Below are positions 26,489 to 35,082 of a DNA stretch of 35,445 nucleotides, piece by piece. The position numbers were made by a program, and so were the translations under genes. Origin of the DNA: Acidobacteriaceae bacterium (GTDB lineage: Bacteria > Acidobacteriota > Terriglobia > Terriglobales > Acidobacteriaceae); assembly GCA_003164635.1 (NCBI GenBank), contig PLTV01000097.1, positions 13,359 to 48,803 on the forward strand. The letters are read 5' to 3'. How positions within the stretch are numbered: position 1 is the stretch's first letter; every line of letters starts with the position of its first letter. The notes beneath the pieces are model-generated. The model was not told the origin of the DNA and ran no database searches. It worked only from the letters and a program-made list of their open reading frames with translations.

Positions 26489-28777
26489 CTAATTCCGCGG
26501 TTGCGAAGAAGCTCGCTTTTTGGCGCGGGCTACCAAGGCTGCAAGACGAGGATCGTCATGAAGAGGAGCAAACAGGGGATCGTTCTCCAGGCCCACGGCG
26601 ATTCGCGGGGCCAAATTGTCGATCACTCCATCGAGGAGCGCCAGCGCCTCGTCAGCTTTCCCTTTGCGGACAAGGACGGAAGCAAGGTCGTATTTGGTCG
26701 CCGAAATCTCGCCCTGGTCAGGGTCGAGGACGCGTCGTTCGATCACCATTAGCTCATTGAGTGTCTTGATTGCAGCGTCGTCCTGGCCCGTATCCCTTTG
26801 CAACTCGGCAAAGTTAAGCATGGCATTGATTGTTCCGATGTTCTCGGGGCCCAAAACGCGCAGATGCCTGTCCAGCGACTCTCGTTGCATGACCATAGCT
26901 TCCTCCATTTGCCCGCTGTCGTGCAGCATACCTGCAAGATTGTCCATGGTCGTTAGGGTGCCGTAAGCATCGGGCCCCAGTAAGCGCTTCTGCTTTTCCA
27001 ATACCTCGCGATTGATTTTTACGGCTTCCACACAATTGCCTTCCTGGCAGAGCGTGAAGGCGAGTTCGCCCATGGTGCCCAGGGTGTCCGGATGGTCTGG
27101 GCCCATCACGCTGCGCTGAATGTCGAGCACCTTCCTCGCCAGCGTCTCGGCCTCAGTGAGTCGGCCTTGTTGCACGAGTGCCCACGCCAGGTCGTGCATG
27201 GCTTGCAGCGTGCCGCGATCTCTCTGCGCGTCAAACGACCCGCCAATTTGAATGCTCCGATCAAAGAGGATCTGTGCGCGCGAGAACAGGCCCATATTCA
27301 AGTAAGCGCGGCCCATAACCCGCATCATTTGCGCCTTAAGGTCCGGATCGTTCGATAAGCTCGTATCTATATCCTTCGCTGCTTTGTCGAGGACCGCGCG
27401 TGCCGTCACTGTATCGCCGACCCTTTCATTGGGGTCCGAAACCCTGAACACCCCCGTCATGAAGTCTGCGATGCGGTTAGCGCGATCACGTTCGCGGGTA
27501 ATCCGCCGCAGCTCAACAGCCTGTGTCAGGGCAAAGCCCGCAAGCAGCGCCACCAGCGCCGCCGCCACGGCCACACCTACCCGGTGCCGGCGGACGTATT
27601 TGCGCATACGATACGGCAGCGTGTCCGGCCGGGCGGCGATCGGCTCATGCTTCAGATAGCGATGGAGATCGTCGGCCAGAGCAGTCACCGAGGCGTAGCG
27701 TTCCTTCGGTTTCTTCTTGAGAGTCTTGGCAATGATTGTGTCGAGGTCTCCGCGAAGCAGGTGTTGGAGCTTGTCTGAGGTGGCATGGCGCCTCTCTGCC
27801 AAACCTTGGTCCTTCGCTGACGCCACAGCCTGCGATGCAAGACGTGCCTCGGCATCGGTGATCGATTTCACCAGATCCGCGGGAGAATGCAAACCCGTAC
27901 TGGTGGGATGCTCGCCTGTCAGGAGTACGAAGAGCAGGACGCCCAGCAAATAGACGTCCGTTGCGGTAGTGATGGCAGCACCGGTCAGCTGCTCAGGCGC
28001 CGCATACTGTGGGGTCAGCACCCTGCTCGCCTCCGCGGTAAGCTGGGCGGGGACCGCGTCTTCAGCAAGCACCTTGGCAATGCCGAAGTCCAGCAGCTTG
28101 ACCTGTCCATCGTTTCTGATGAATACATTGCTCGGCTTGATGTCGCGATGAACAATCAAGTTGCTGTGTGCATGGGCGACGGCGCTCAGCACATCGAGGA
28201 ACAGATGGATGCGCGCATCGATGCCAAGTTTGTGCCGGTCGCAGTATTCGTCAATGGCCTGCCCTTCCACATATTCCAGAACAAGAAAAGGCTCACTGGT
28301 GGAGGTGACACCCGCATCGATCAATTCCGCAATCTGCGGGTGAGAGAGTTTGCCAAGGATCGCGCCTTCGCGTTTGAATCGCTCGGCGCCGGCCGCGTCG
28401 AGCACGGCAAGGTGGATAAACTTGATTGCAACCTTGCGCTCGAAGCGCCCATCGCAGCGTTCGGCCAGCCATACGCTTCCCATGCCGCCGCTGCCGATCA
28501 TCTTCAGAATGCGATAGTGGGAGACGACCTGGCCAACAAGGGGTTGCGCGATCGACGGAGCCACGTCAGCCGCCATCGCGCGGGCAGCAATCTCCACCGC
28601 CGGCGTTTCGAGAAAAGCTCCGGCCCTTCGGTGCGAGGTGAGCAGCGAATTGATCTCGCCGACGAGCGCCGAATCGCCGCCGCAGGCTTGCGCGAGGAAC
28701 TCCTCGCGACGCTCCGGGGCAAGCTCCAGCGCCGACTGCAATAAATCATCCACGAGTTTCCAGCGTTCAGTCTCCAT
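26489..28777 (-). CDS. Membrane Ser/Thr protein kinase with C-terminal TPR domain
   Basis: A 762-aa Hanks-type kinase. An N-terminal helical region of about 85 residues (METERWKLVDDLL) is typical of kinases paired with ECF sigma factors. The kinase domain spans about residues 88-370: Gly-rich loop IGSGGMGSVW (94-103), VAIK with Lys119, catalytic HRDIKPSN (His210-Asp212), DFG (Asp230) and APEQ; all key residues are intact. A basic stretch and one transmembrane helix (about 399-420) follow, then a region of some 330 residues with TPR-like repeats and tetratricopeptide-type periodicity. If the kinase is cytoplasmic, the TPR part faces the periplasm. The start at ATG 28777 has a poor ribosome binding site. 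The sigma gene ends 47 bases upstream on the same strand, so the pair probably forms one transcript and one pathway. Confidence 0.9.
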   Translation of the reverse strand: METERWKLVDDLLQSALELAPERREEFLAQACGGDSALVGEINSLLTSHRRAGAFLETPAVEIAARAMAADVAPSIAQPLVGQVVSHYRILKMIGSGGMGSVWLAERCDGRFERKVAIKFIHLAVLDAAGAERFKREGAILGKLSHPQIAELIDAGVTSTSEPFLVLEYVEGQAIDEYCDRHKLGIDARIHLFLDVLSAVAHAHSNLIVHRDIKPSNVFIRNDGQVKLLDFGIAKVLAEDAVPAQLTAEASRVLTPQYAAPEQLTGAAITTATDVYLLGVLLFVLLTGEHPTSTGLHSPADLVKSITDAEARLASQAVASAKDQGLAERRHATSDKLQHLLRGDLDTIIAKTLKKKPKERYASVTALADDLHRYLKHEPIAARPDTLPYRMRKYVRRHRVGVAVAAALVALLAGFALTQAVELRRITRERDRANRIADFMTGVFRVSDPNERVGDTVTARAVLDKAAKDIDTSLSNDPDLKAQMMRVMGRAYLNMGLFSRAQILFDRSIQIGGSFDAQRDRGTLQAMHDLAWALVQQGRLTEAETLARKVLDIQRSVMGPDHPDTLGTMGELAFTLCQEGNCVEAVKINREVLEKQKRLLGPDAYGTLTTMDNLAGMLHDSGQMEEAMVMQRESLDRHLRVLGPENIGTINAMLNFAELQRDTGQDDAAIKTLNELMVIERRVLDPDQGEISATKYDLASVLVRKGKADEALALLDGVIDNLAPRIAVGLENDPLFAPLHDDPRLAALVARAKKRASSQPRN

Positions 28778-28824
28778 GATTTAGAAGCGCAGTTCGGAGT
28801 CAGGAAATTCGCATTGCCGCCCCA

Positions 28825-29412
28825 TCACGTCTTGGCATGCTCCGCAGACATGCCCCCCATTTCGCGGTATAGCCAGGCGCGTGCGGTAGTCCAATCGCGC
28901 ATGACTGTAATAGAGGAGATATTCAACACTTCGGCGGTCTCTTCCACGCTCAAGCCTCCGAAGAAACGCAGTTCGACAACTCGTGCTTTGCGCGAATCGA
29001 AGCGCGCGAGTGCGAGCATCGCATCATCGAGAATGACGAGATCTGCATCGCGCTCCGGCCCGAATACGTTGGTCTCTTCTAAAGAAATTTGCTGCATACC
29101 AGCCCCACGTTTCAAGTTTCGCCGCCGGGCGTGATCAACCAATATGCGCCGCATAAGTTGTGCCGAAACGGCGAAGAAGTGAGCGCGGTCCTTGAAACGC
29201 ATGCGTTTGAAGTCCACAAGCCGCAGGTAGGCCTCGTTTACCAGGGCGGTGGTCTGCAGCGTGATTTCTGCCCGCTCGCCTCTCAGATAGTGGCGGGCAA
29301 CGCGGCGCAATTCGTCGTAGACGATCGGCGTTAGCTTATCCAGGGCGAACTGGTCCCCATTACTCCACTCCTGGAGCAGTGTGCTGACATCGTTTCCCGA
29401 CGACGGATTCAC
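28825..29412 (-). CDS. ECF-type RNA polymerase sigma factor
   Basis: A 195-aa sigma-70 family protein of the ECF-like group found with Ser/Thr kinases in Acidobacteria and Planctomycetes. Region 2 is seen as PIVYDELRRVARHYLRGER and TTALVNEAYLRLVDF, with FFAVSAQLMRRILVDHARRR completing the core-binding and -10 recognition part. Region 4 contains the helix-turn-helix LSVEETAEVLNISSITVMRDW. GTG 29412 is chosen because GAAAGGA (29420-29426) lies seven bases upstream; the frame also opens at TTG 29460, inside the promoter. It likely redirects transcription under control of the downstream kinase; targets are unknown, though the two flanking secreted-protein genes are candidates. Confidence 0.88.
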   Translation of the reverse strand: MNPSSGNDVSTLLQEWSNGDQFALDKLTPIVYDELRRVARHYLRGERAEITLQTTALVNEAYLRLVDFKRMRFKDRAHFFAVSAQLMRRILVDHARRRNLKRGAGMQQISLEETNVFGPERDADLVILDDAMLALARFDSRKARVVELRFFGGLSVEETAEVLNISSITVMRDWTTARAWLYREMGGMSAEHAKT

Positions 29413-29459
29413 AGCGAAATCCTTTCGACAATTGGCCACAATACTGAGGAATGGGCGCA

Positions 29460-29487
29460 ATTATAGCCCGCTGGTCTGCGCCCGCAA
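29460..29487 (-). promoter_or_regulatory. Likely promoter of the sigma-kinase pair
   Basis: On the minus strand a perfect TATAAT (29465-29460) lies 16 bases after TTGCGG (29487-29482), a fair housekeeping-type -35. It is about 47 bases upstream of the GTG at 29412. Confidence 0.5.
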
Positions 29488-29809
29488 ATAACTATCCCAA
29501 AACTTTCCTTGCCAGATGATAGGTCCTGACCCCGGCTTGCGCCTTGTTAAGTAGAGGCTTTGAAAGCGGCGAATCGCCGAGCAAGCCGGAGCCTCCAAAA
29601 ACTAACTGGAAAAATGCGGTGCTTTCCGATCCTTTTCCCGCAGGTCGATCGCAGTTTCACATCAGCAAATTCAAGAAGACAGGAGGTTCTCCGGCGAGCC
29701 GCCCAAAATGTCCAACTGTCTGCGGCTTCGATGCCAGGAACTATCACAATGCACGGAACTTAGACACGGCCCACCGATTCTGCCCATAGAAGGGTCTGAG
29801 TTTGCTGTA
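29488..29809. other. Intergenic region upstream of the protease-like gene
   Basis: About 320 bases between the sigma factor promoter and copy B of the leader module. A short palindrome GGCGAATCGCC lies near 29567-29577. Overlapping short open frames have no family features. Nothing else recognised. Confidence 0.3.
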
Positions 29810-29941
29810 GCACCCGCTATTCCCCCGAAACGAAAAACCAACCAAGGAGATTCCAATGTCACGCAAAACCGCTTATTGCAGCGCTCTTCTGCCACTCGTC
29901 TGCGGGGCCTTACTCGTCGTCCCGGCCTCAGCACAGCATTC
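29810..29941 (+). repeat. Shared leader/signal-peptide module, copy B
   Basis: Starts GCACCCGCTATTCCC, has ACCAAGGAGAT before ATG 29856, and ends with CTCAGCACAGCATT at the signal cleavage region. It is the inverted counterpart of 25865-25994. The conserved block upstream of the ribosome binding site may include the promoter of both genes. Confidence 0.85.
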
Positions 29942-31070
29942 CGCCAACCCGGCAAACTCGCAAAATGCCAAGTCCACCGCTTTTAGGGGTATCGGCAGTC
30001 CTGTCGTCTCAGACCCAACCAAAGCCCAGGCGATTCTCGACTACTGGTCTCCAGACCGGCTGTCGAACGCCCGCCCTTTGCCTATTCCAATTCTGGACAA
30101 GGAAGCCATCGATGCCGCCGCTGCCAAGGTTCCTGTAAATGGGCCCAGCGGAGGAAGCCCCGGCGGACGCCCCTCCATTCAGGCAGAACCCACCGAAGAG
30201 ACCCAGACGGAAACCTTCCCGCTGAATCAGGGAGATGCAGATGAGTCCGCCCCCAGTGACCCACCGGGATTCAATTATGTGTATCCTTACAACAACTTCC
30301 GAACGGGCGTGAACAATACTTACCCCTACTCAACCGTAGGAAAGCTGTTCTTCATAGTCCCTTCGGGTGCAACACTGCCTCCCGGCGAGTACGTTTGCAC
30401 CGCTTCGGTCGCAATGAATAGCTATACGCTTGTAACTTCTCGCCAGTGCATGTACGACGTCAACACGGGTAAATGGTACAGCAGCTTTGTGTTCTATCCC
30501 GGTTGGAACAGCGGAAAGAACAGTAAGCTGGGAGGCGCATGGACAGTGCGCTATGCGTGGACCTGGCCCACCGGCTATGCAAACTATTACTACGACATCG
30601 GCTTCCTGGCCCTGAACGACCACAACGGACAAGGCTGCGATAACAGCACCGGATCCAAATCAATCGGCCATTACACAGGATGGCTAGGCAACTGGTACGG
30701 CGAAGACTATTCGCAAGTGCAGTGGAGCCTCTTCGGCTACCCGACAACGAATCCCTTCAACGGGAACTACCTCTACCAGGACAACGCCGCAACTGCGGCA
30801 CTTAACCCATTCGGCTTCTCTGGGACAGTTGGAGTTGGCAACCCACAAGCCGGGGGCATTACGGGCGGTCCCTGGGTCCTGGGATTTGACCCGAACAACG
30901 CATCCAGCAGCGTCCCGGTGGACAACATCAACGCCAATAAGAACCTGATCAACTCGGTCATAAGCTATAAGAGTGCATCGTACCCGCTTATGGTTGTCGG
31001 CCCAGAATTTGAGTCGAATAACTTCAGCAACCTCTACGGCGGCTACCTCGCCAATAACGGTTGCAATTAG
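29856..31070 (+). CDS. Secreted trypsin-fold protein with degenerate catalytic triad (pseudoprotease)
   Basis: A 404-aa exported protein. Signal peptide (cut near residue 27), then a Pro/Ser/Glu-rich pro-like region to about residue 140, then a V8/trypsin-like domain: YPYSTVGKLFF opens the fold and YVCTASVAMNSYTLVTSRQC matches the segment that normally ends TAAHC or TAGHC. The catalytic His position is Gln197 (CAG 30444-30446). The Asp position is kept (YDIGFLAL, Asp247). The Ser position in the GxSGGP motif is Thr336 (GITGGPW, ACG 30861-30863). Two of three triad residues are therefore changed while the fold and Cys pair (181/198) remain. It may bind rather than cut, or be an unusual Thr enzyme (unlikely without His). 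AAGGAG at 29844-29849 fixes the start. A strong hairpin follows the stop. Confidence 0.75.
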   Translation: MSRKTAYCSALLPLVCGALLVVPASAQHSANPANSQNAKSTAFRGIGSPVVSDPTKAQAILDYWSPDRLSNARPLPIPILDKEAIDAAAAKVPVNGPSGGSPGGRPSIQAEPTEETQTETFPLNQGDADESAPSDPPGFNYVYPYNNFRTGVNNTYPYSTVGKLFFIVPSGATLPPGEYVCTASVAMNSYTLVTSRQCMYDVNTGKWYSSFVFYPGWNSGKNSKLGGAWTVRYAWTWPTGYANYYYDIGFLALNDHNGQGCDNSTGSKSIGHYTGWLGNWYGEDYSQVQWSLFGYPTTNPFNGNYLYQDNAATAALNPFGFSGTVGVGNPQAGGITGGPWVLGFDPNNASSSVPVDNINANKNLINSVISYKSASYPLMVVGPEFESNNFSNLYGGYLANNGCN

Positions 31071-31091
31071 CAGGGCACGCCTAGAACATGG

Positions 31092-31127
31092 ACCGGCCCC
31101 GGGGACGCAACCGTCTTCGGGGCCGGT
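31092..31127 (+). terminator. Long stable hairpin after the pseudoprotease gene
   Basis: ACCGGCCCCGGGGACG pairs with CGTCTTCGGGGCCGGT around a four-base CAAC loop: 14 Watson-Crick pairs plus two G-T pairs in the middle. It begins 21 bases after the stop codon. No T run follows, so it may stop transcription with help or protect the 3' end of the mRNA. Confidence 0.55.
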
Positions 31128-31264
31128 GCATTGAGCTTCTGGAAGCCCGGGCCACGGGCGCTGCGCAGCGTTGTCACCCGACGACGCTCGAAGCTCCGAA
31201 GCGCGGCTAACAACCATTGCGCCCGCAGCGCGGAAGGTCGTTTTGCAGGAGATGGAGCGAGTGC

Positions 31265-32587
31265 CTACGGATGAATGATGCGGACGGCGAGAACGGTGAA
31301 AGAGACAGGCGCCCCGGTCACGGCCTTTGAGCGAATGAGGACCTCGAAGTAAGGTGACGGGGCCTTTGCCTCGCGTTCGACAGCCTGCTGGAGTTGAGCC
31401 CGATGCTGATTATCGGCCAGGATCATGGCGAGGGCTTCGGTTCCGGCCTGACGCAGGCCTTGCACGATCATGACGTTGCCGTGTCCCATCTGGCCGGGTA
31501 AGACTGCCAACGTTGCGTAGTCTTCTCCGGTGGACCCGGTGCTAACGAGGCCCTGATAGTCAGTGAGTTCGCCGGGCTGAGGGTTCCGGTTGCGGAAGTG
31601 CATGCCTCCGCCAGCGGTTTCTTCAACCGGCTGAAAGTTGAGCTTGTCAGTGAAGAGCGCTACCCAGGGATTGGAGGTGGGACCGCCAAGGAAGATGAAG
31701 TTGCCATATTCCAAATCGCGCCGGTCGAGGTCGTGGGCGGCCGTAAGCGTGAACTGCTGGTTCATGGGTCCGGCAAGCTTCATCAGGCTCGACAAAGCGG
31801 TGAGGTCGGCAAATGAGGTCAGTTGGGCGACGGAGATGTAGCTAAGGAGGCTGGTGAAATTCGGTGGAATTTTCGCCGGAATCATTTTTTGGCGGTAGTC
31901 GGGTTGCAGAAATTCGTCGAGGGTGACGGGTTTGTTTTGCAGCCGGCGCAGCATAAGACTGCTGTCGGAAATAACGATGCGGGTGCGGCGGTCGGGCTGA
32001 ATCAATTTATCGAGCGGCCAGGGTGGAGTTTGAGAGCGAGATTCATTGGCGGCGCGGAACCAGCCTACGGCGCAAAGGACGGCTGCGGCCGATGCTGCGA
32101 TCAGGAGTGCCCACAGCAGCCAGCGGTTTTTGGGGGGAGCAGGCGTGGGCTGCGGAACGGAAGGAAACGGGATCAACTGCTGGCGATCTTCGGGCTCGAT
32201 GTCTTCGAATTCCAGCACGTAGGATCCGCGGCGGATTTCTATACGCTGCGGTTCATGCCGGCCTTCGACGGCGAAATATTCGTGGAGCCTAAGCCGCAAC
32301 TGCCTTACGTGGACGCGAACGGCGCTGTCTTCGGTGGTGCTGTAATCGAGGGGTTTGCCGAAGACACCAATGCCAATCTGGCGCTCGGTGAGACTGTCGG
32401 CCCGGCCACGAATAGCAAACTCGGCAAGGTAAGTAAGAAGCGAAGGCAGCTTGGAAGATTTTTGAAATGGGGCTGTGGCAAGGATGCGCTCGATGAGAAG
32501 CCAACGCGGGTCGGAGTGGATGTCAGTAACGGACTTTTCACTCGCGACACTTACCTTTTGATTGGGCTCCACGGGCGCCATTTCCAT
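31265..32587 (-). CDS. Membrane-anchored winged-helix regulator (CadC/OmpR-like N-terminus)
   Basis: A 440-aa protein. The N-terminal ~120 residues contain RWLLIERILATAPFQKSSKL, ERQIGIGVFGKPLDYSTTED and VRVHVRQLRLRLHEYF..IEIRRGSYVLEFE, a winged-helix-like domain I know from many acidobacterial membrane regulators. A Pro-rich linker and one transmembrane helix (RWLLWALLIAASAAAVLCAVGWF) follow. The C-terminal ~250 residues would be periplasmic and contain PWVALFTDKLNFQPVEE; I do not recognise this domain. The frame is open to 32857. I chose ATG 32587 because the DNA just upstream is AT-rich and promoter-like, but ATG 32668 has a better ribosome binding site (AGGCGG) and would add 27 residues. 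A one-component sensor-regulator is likely; the signal and targets are unknown. Confidence 0.7.
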   Translation of the reverse strand: MEMAPVEPNQKVSVASEKSVTDIHSDPRWLLIERILATAPFQKSSKLPSLLTYLAEFAIRGRADSLTERQIGIGVFGKPLDYSTTEDSAVRVHVRQLRLRLHEYFAVEGRHEPQRIEIRRGSYVLEFEDIEPEDRQQLIPFPSVPQPTPAPPKNRWLLWALLIAASAAAVLCAVGWFRAANESRSQTPPWPLDKLIQPDRRTRIVISDSSLMLRRLQNKPVTLDEFLQPDYRQKMIPAKIPPNFTSLLSYISVAQLTSFADLTALSSLMKLAGPMNQQFTLTAAHDLDRRDLEYGNFIFLGGPTSNPWVALFTDKLNFQPVEETAGGGMHFRNRNPQPGELTDYQGLVSTGSTGEDYATLAVLPGQMGHGNVMIVQGLRQAGTEALAMILADNQHRAQLQQAVEREAKAPSPYFEVLIRSKAVTGAPVSFTVLAVRIIHP

Positions 32588-33363
32588 ATCTGCTTGAATA
32601 TAGTGGAAATCTTGACCTATTGACTCCAAAATAAAGTAACCGCTTCGCTTACCCTCGGTAACCACCATGGCCGATGACCGCCTTGCCAACGCGGTTGTGG
32701 AGACATTTTCCCGATGGAAATGACGGCACGATTTGGCGGTGAAAGCTTTTGATTTCACCTTGTTTTCAATGGCTAAGCTCTGGTGGTAGACATTTAGTGG
32801 CATCAGACTCGGAGTGAGGTCGAGGCAGCCCCAGAGCCAGCCGAACAGGTTTGTCACACACTCATATTTCGACTGGCAATAGGGCTTAGTTCTATGGAAA
32901 ACTCAGGTTTCAAATTAGACGACAGTCGTCATTCCGTGGGAAAACCGCGGGGTGTTTTGGTAGTGATGCCAAAGCGCCACTTTCTCTCGCTGGAAGAAGT
33001 TTTGTTCAGACTGGAAAACAAGACGCTTCCAACGAAAGTTGCCTTGGTTCTCGAGTGGTCGCTGGCTGGGATGGCGATTCGGCGATCGTGCACGGCGCCT
33101 GTTCAGCTTCGCGGCCCGTCGAGTTAGTTTGGACACGAGCTGTGCAGAGCCGGAATGGACGAAAACTGGGGGGAGTGCCTGCACGGGTCTCGGAATCGGG
33201 ACCCCGGGCACCCAAATTCTGTAGCGACCTTTCTTTTACCAATTGGGTTCTCGATTGGAGCCCAAACCCGCCGCGATATAGGGCTTGAGGATTGCGGGAG
33301 ACGTTTTGCCGTCCCGCTTTCCTTCCGCGGATTAGCCGGCTCCAACGCGAGGTCGAGAATCGA
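32588..33363. other. Long intergenic region, no gene recognised
   Basis: About 780 bases between the amidase stop and the chosen regulator start. The part next to the regulator (32588-32660) is AT-rich with TATATT on the minus strand about 15 bases before the ATG, a possible -10. The rest has short overlapping open frames on both strands, none with a ribosome binding site, signal peptide or motif I could support. Confidence 0.35.
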
Positions 33364-35082
33364 CTATGGCTCAAGCGGCCGTGTGGCCCCGGAGAGCAGT
33401 CCGCGTTCCACGAGGACCGGCGGCTTGCGATGGTGGGTTTGGAGTTCGTAATCGTACGCCCAGCCGATCAGGTCTCCGTCGTGCCACTTGCGCGCACTGA
33501 TTTCTATGCCGAATGGCAGTCCATCCGGATAAAAGCCAGCCGGAATGCTGATTGCCGGCAAGCCGAGCATGTTAATCCAGTTAGTATCGCTGTGCGGTCC
33601 TTCGCTCAGGCGGCCATCCTGCGGCATGGTCTCGTCAATCGGCGGCATCTGGTTTGCCGGATAAACGAACCCGTCGAGATGCAGCCGATCGAGTTCTTTC
33701 TCATACATCTGGAGTACCTGGCGTCGCGGACCCCGGAGGTTTGCTTCGGCCTGAGGGTCGATTTCAAGGGTCGCCTGCTGGATGTTGGCCGCCGCGGCCA
33801 TGCCGGTCCTGTTGCCGCCGATAATGACTGGTGGAAGCGGCTTCCCGATTAATTGCTCGTACTGGTTCGCTGAATGATATTCTGCCGGGCCAAAGCTGGA
33901 GAGAAATGTTTCAGTGCCCTCGCGAATGTAAGGGAGCGTGCAGATGTGGGAGGCGGCAACAGCGAAGCCGGCGGGGAGAATTTGATCATCGATCAGCACA
34001 GTGGCGCCTGCTGCCCTGATTTCTTCGACTGACTTCATAAAGGCTGCGCGGGTCTCTGGTTTGAGTGGAGTCCTGGCATCGTTCATTGCCTTGGCAAACT
34101 GCTCCGGAGTGGCGTTGGGGCATACGCCCTGAAAGGCCGGCGTTTCGCCATCGAGGATGAAGGCAGGAACGGCGAAGCGTTTCCCTTTGAGCGCGCCGGG
34201 CTTGAGATAGCGCGTGTAGGGGCCTGGCTGCGCTTTGCTTGCATAATCCGCGGTCGCTGGATCGAGCGGGTCTTCGCCGGCGATTACAGTGAGTGCCACT
34301 GCAGCATCGGCGACGTTGCGCGCGATGGGGCCGGTGTTATCGAGTTGCCAATCTAGCGGCGCGATACCTGCGATGCTGACCAGACCGCGTGTTGGGAAAA
34401 TGCCGACAAGATTGCTTGTTGAAACGGGCATGCGGATGGAGTTCCCGGTGTCAGTTCCGTTGCCAAGGACGGCGAGATTGGAAGTCACGGCGGTGACCGT
34501 GCCGCCCGACGAACCGCCCGGTGAAAAACGCACGTCATACGCGTTCCCTGTTCGGCCGAAGGCGGTGGAGCGTGTGGTATCGCTGGCCGCGAAGTCGGGC
34601 ATATTGGTCACGCCGAGCAGAATTGCACCGGCTGCGCGAAGCTTTACAACGATGGTTGCATCGCGCGGTGCAACCAATTCGTGGCCTGGGATCATGTAGC
34701 CTACCCATCCATCGGTGGTGACGAGGCCAGCGACGCTTGTGTTGGCTTTGGTCACGATGGGCACGCCCCACAAAGGGCCGAGGTGAAAGCCAGGCTGATT
34801 TGCTTCGGTGTCTTCGCGCGCGGCCGCTGCAAGCGCAGTTTTTGCCGTGACGGTCTGGACGGCTCGATAGACGCCGTTGTAGCGCTCGATGCGATCGAGG
34901 TGCCATTGAACCACCTGCACGACGGTATAGCGATGTTCGCAATACAACGCATGCAGCCGATCGACAGTAACGTCGATGAGATCGCGGTCCATCGTAGCAT
35001 GACTGCTTGAATGAACAGGCGACGGGCGCTGGGCGAGGGATACGGGAAGGCCGAAGAGGACCAGCAGGAGGAGGAAGCGCAT
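33364..35082 (-). CDS. Exported amidase-signature family hydrolase
   Basis: A 572-aa enzyme predicted to hydrolyse an amide bond. The N-terminus is a signal peptide (RFLLLLVLFGLPVSLA), so it acts outside the cytoplasm, unlike GatA. The Ser-cisSer-Lys triad is readable: Lys112 in LWGVPIVTKANTSVAG, the cis-Ser in SPGGSSGG (Ser191/192) and the nucleophile Ser215 in GTDTGNSIRMP. The Asp after the catalytic Lys in most relatives is Ala here, and the usual GGS is GNS. The C-terminal part includes LGLPAISIPAGFYPDGLPFGIEI, a standard family segment. ATG 35082 has only a weak ribosome binding site. It is transcribed alone toward the regulator, 776 bases away. Substrate (peptide amide, urethane or other) cannot be inferred. 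Confidence 0.87.
   Translation of the reverse strand: MRFLLLLVLFGLPVSLAQRPSPVHSSSHATMDRDLIDVTVDRLHALYCEHRYTVVQVVQWHLDRIERYNGVYRAVQTVTAKTALAAAAREDTEANQPGFHLGPLWGVPIVTKANTSVAGLVTTDGWVGYMIPGHELVAPRDATIVVKLRAAGAILLGVTNMPDFAASDTTRSTAFGRTGNAYDVRFSPGGSSGGTVTAVTSNLAVLGNGTDTGNSIRMPVSTSNLVGIFPTRGLVSIAGIAPLDWQLDNTGPIARNVADAAVALTVIAGEDPLDPATADYASKAQPGPYTRYLKPGALKGKRFAVPAFILDGETPAFQGVCPNATPEQFAKAMNDARTPLKPETRAAFMKSVEEIRAAGATVLIDDQILPAGFAVAASHICTLPYIREGTETFLSSFGPAEYHSANQYEQLIGKPLPPVIIGGNRTGMAAAANIQQATLEIDPQAEANLRGPRRQVLQMYEKELDRLHLDGFVYPANQMPPIDETMPQDGRLSEGPHSDTNWINMLGLPAISIPAGFYPDGLPFGIEISARKWHDGDLIGWAYDYELQTHHRKPPVLVERGLLSGATRPLEP

Noticed and set aside
26279-26752. 157-aa open frame with a hydrophobic start on the plus strand
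   Set aside because: It runs antisense through the kinase remnant and into the kinase C-terminus; its sequence past the first 20 residues is a shadow of those, and no ribosome binding site decides its start.
26131-29755. Shared CAGGAACTATCA string at about 26133 and 29738
   Set aside because: Only about 12 bases match, without similarity on either side; matches of this size are expected by chance in a window this long.
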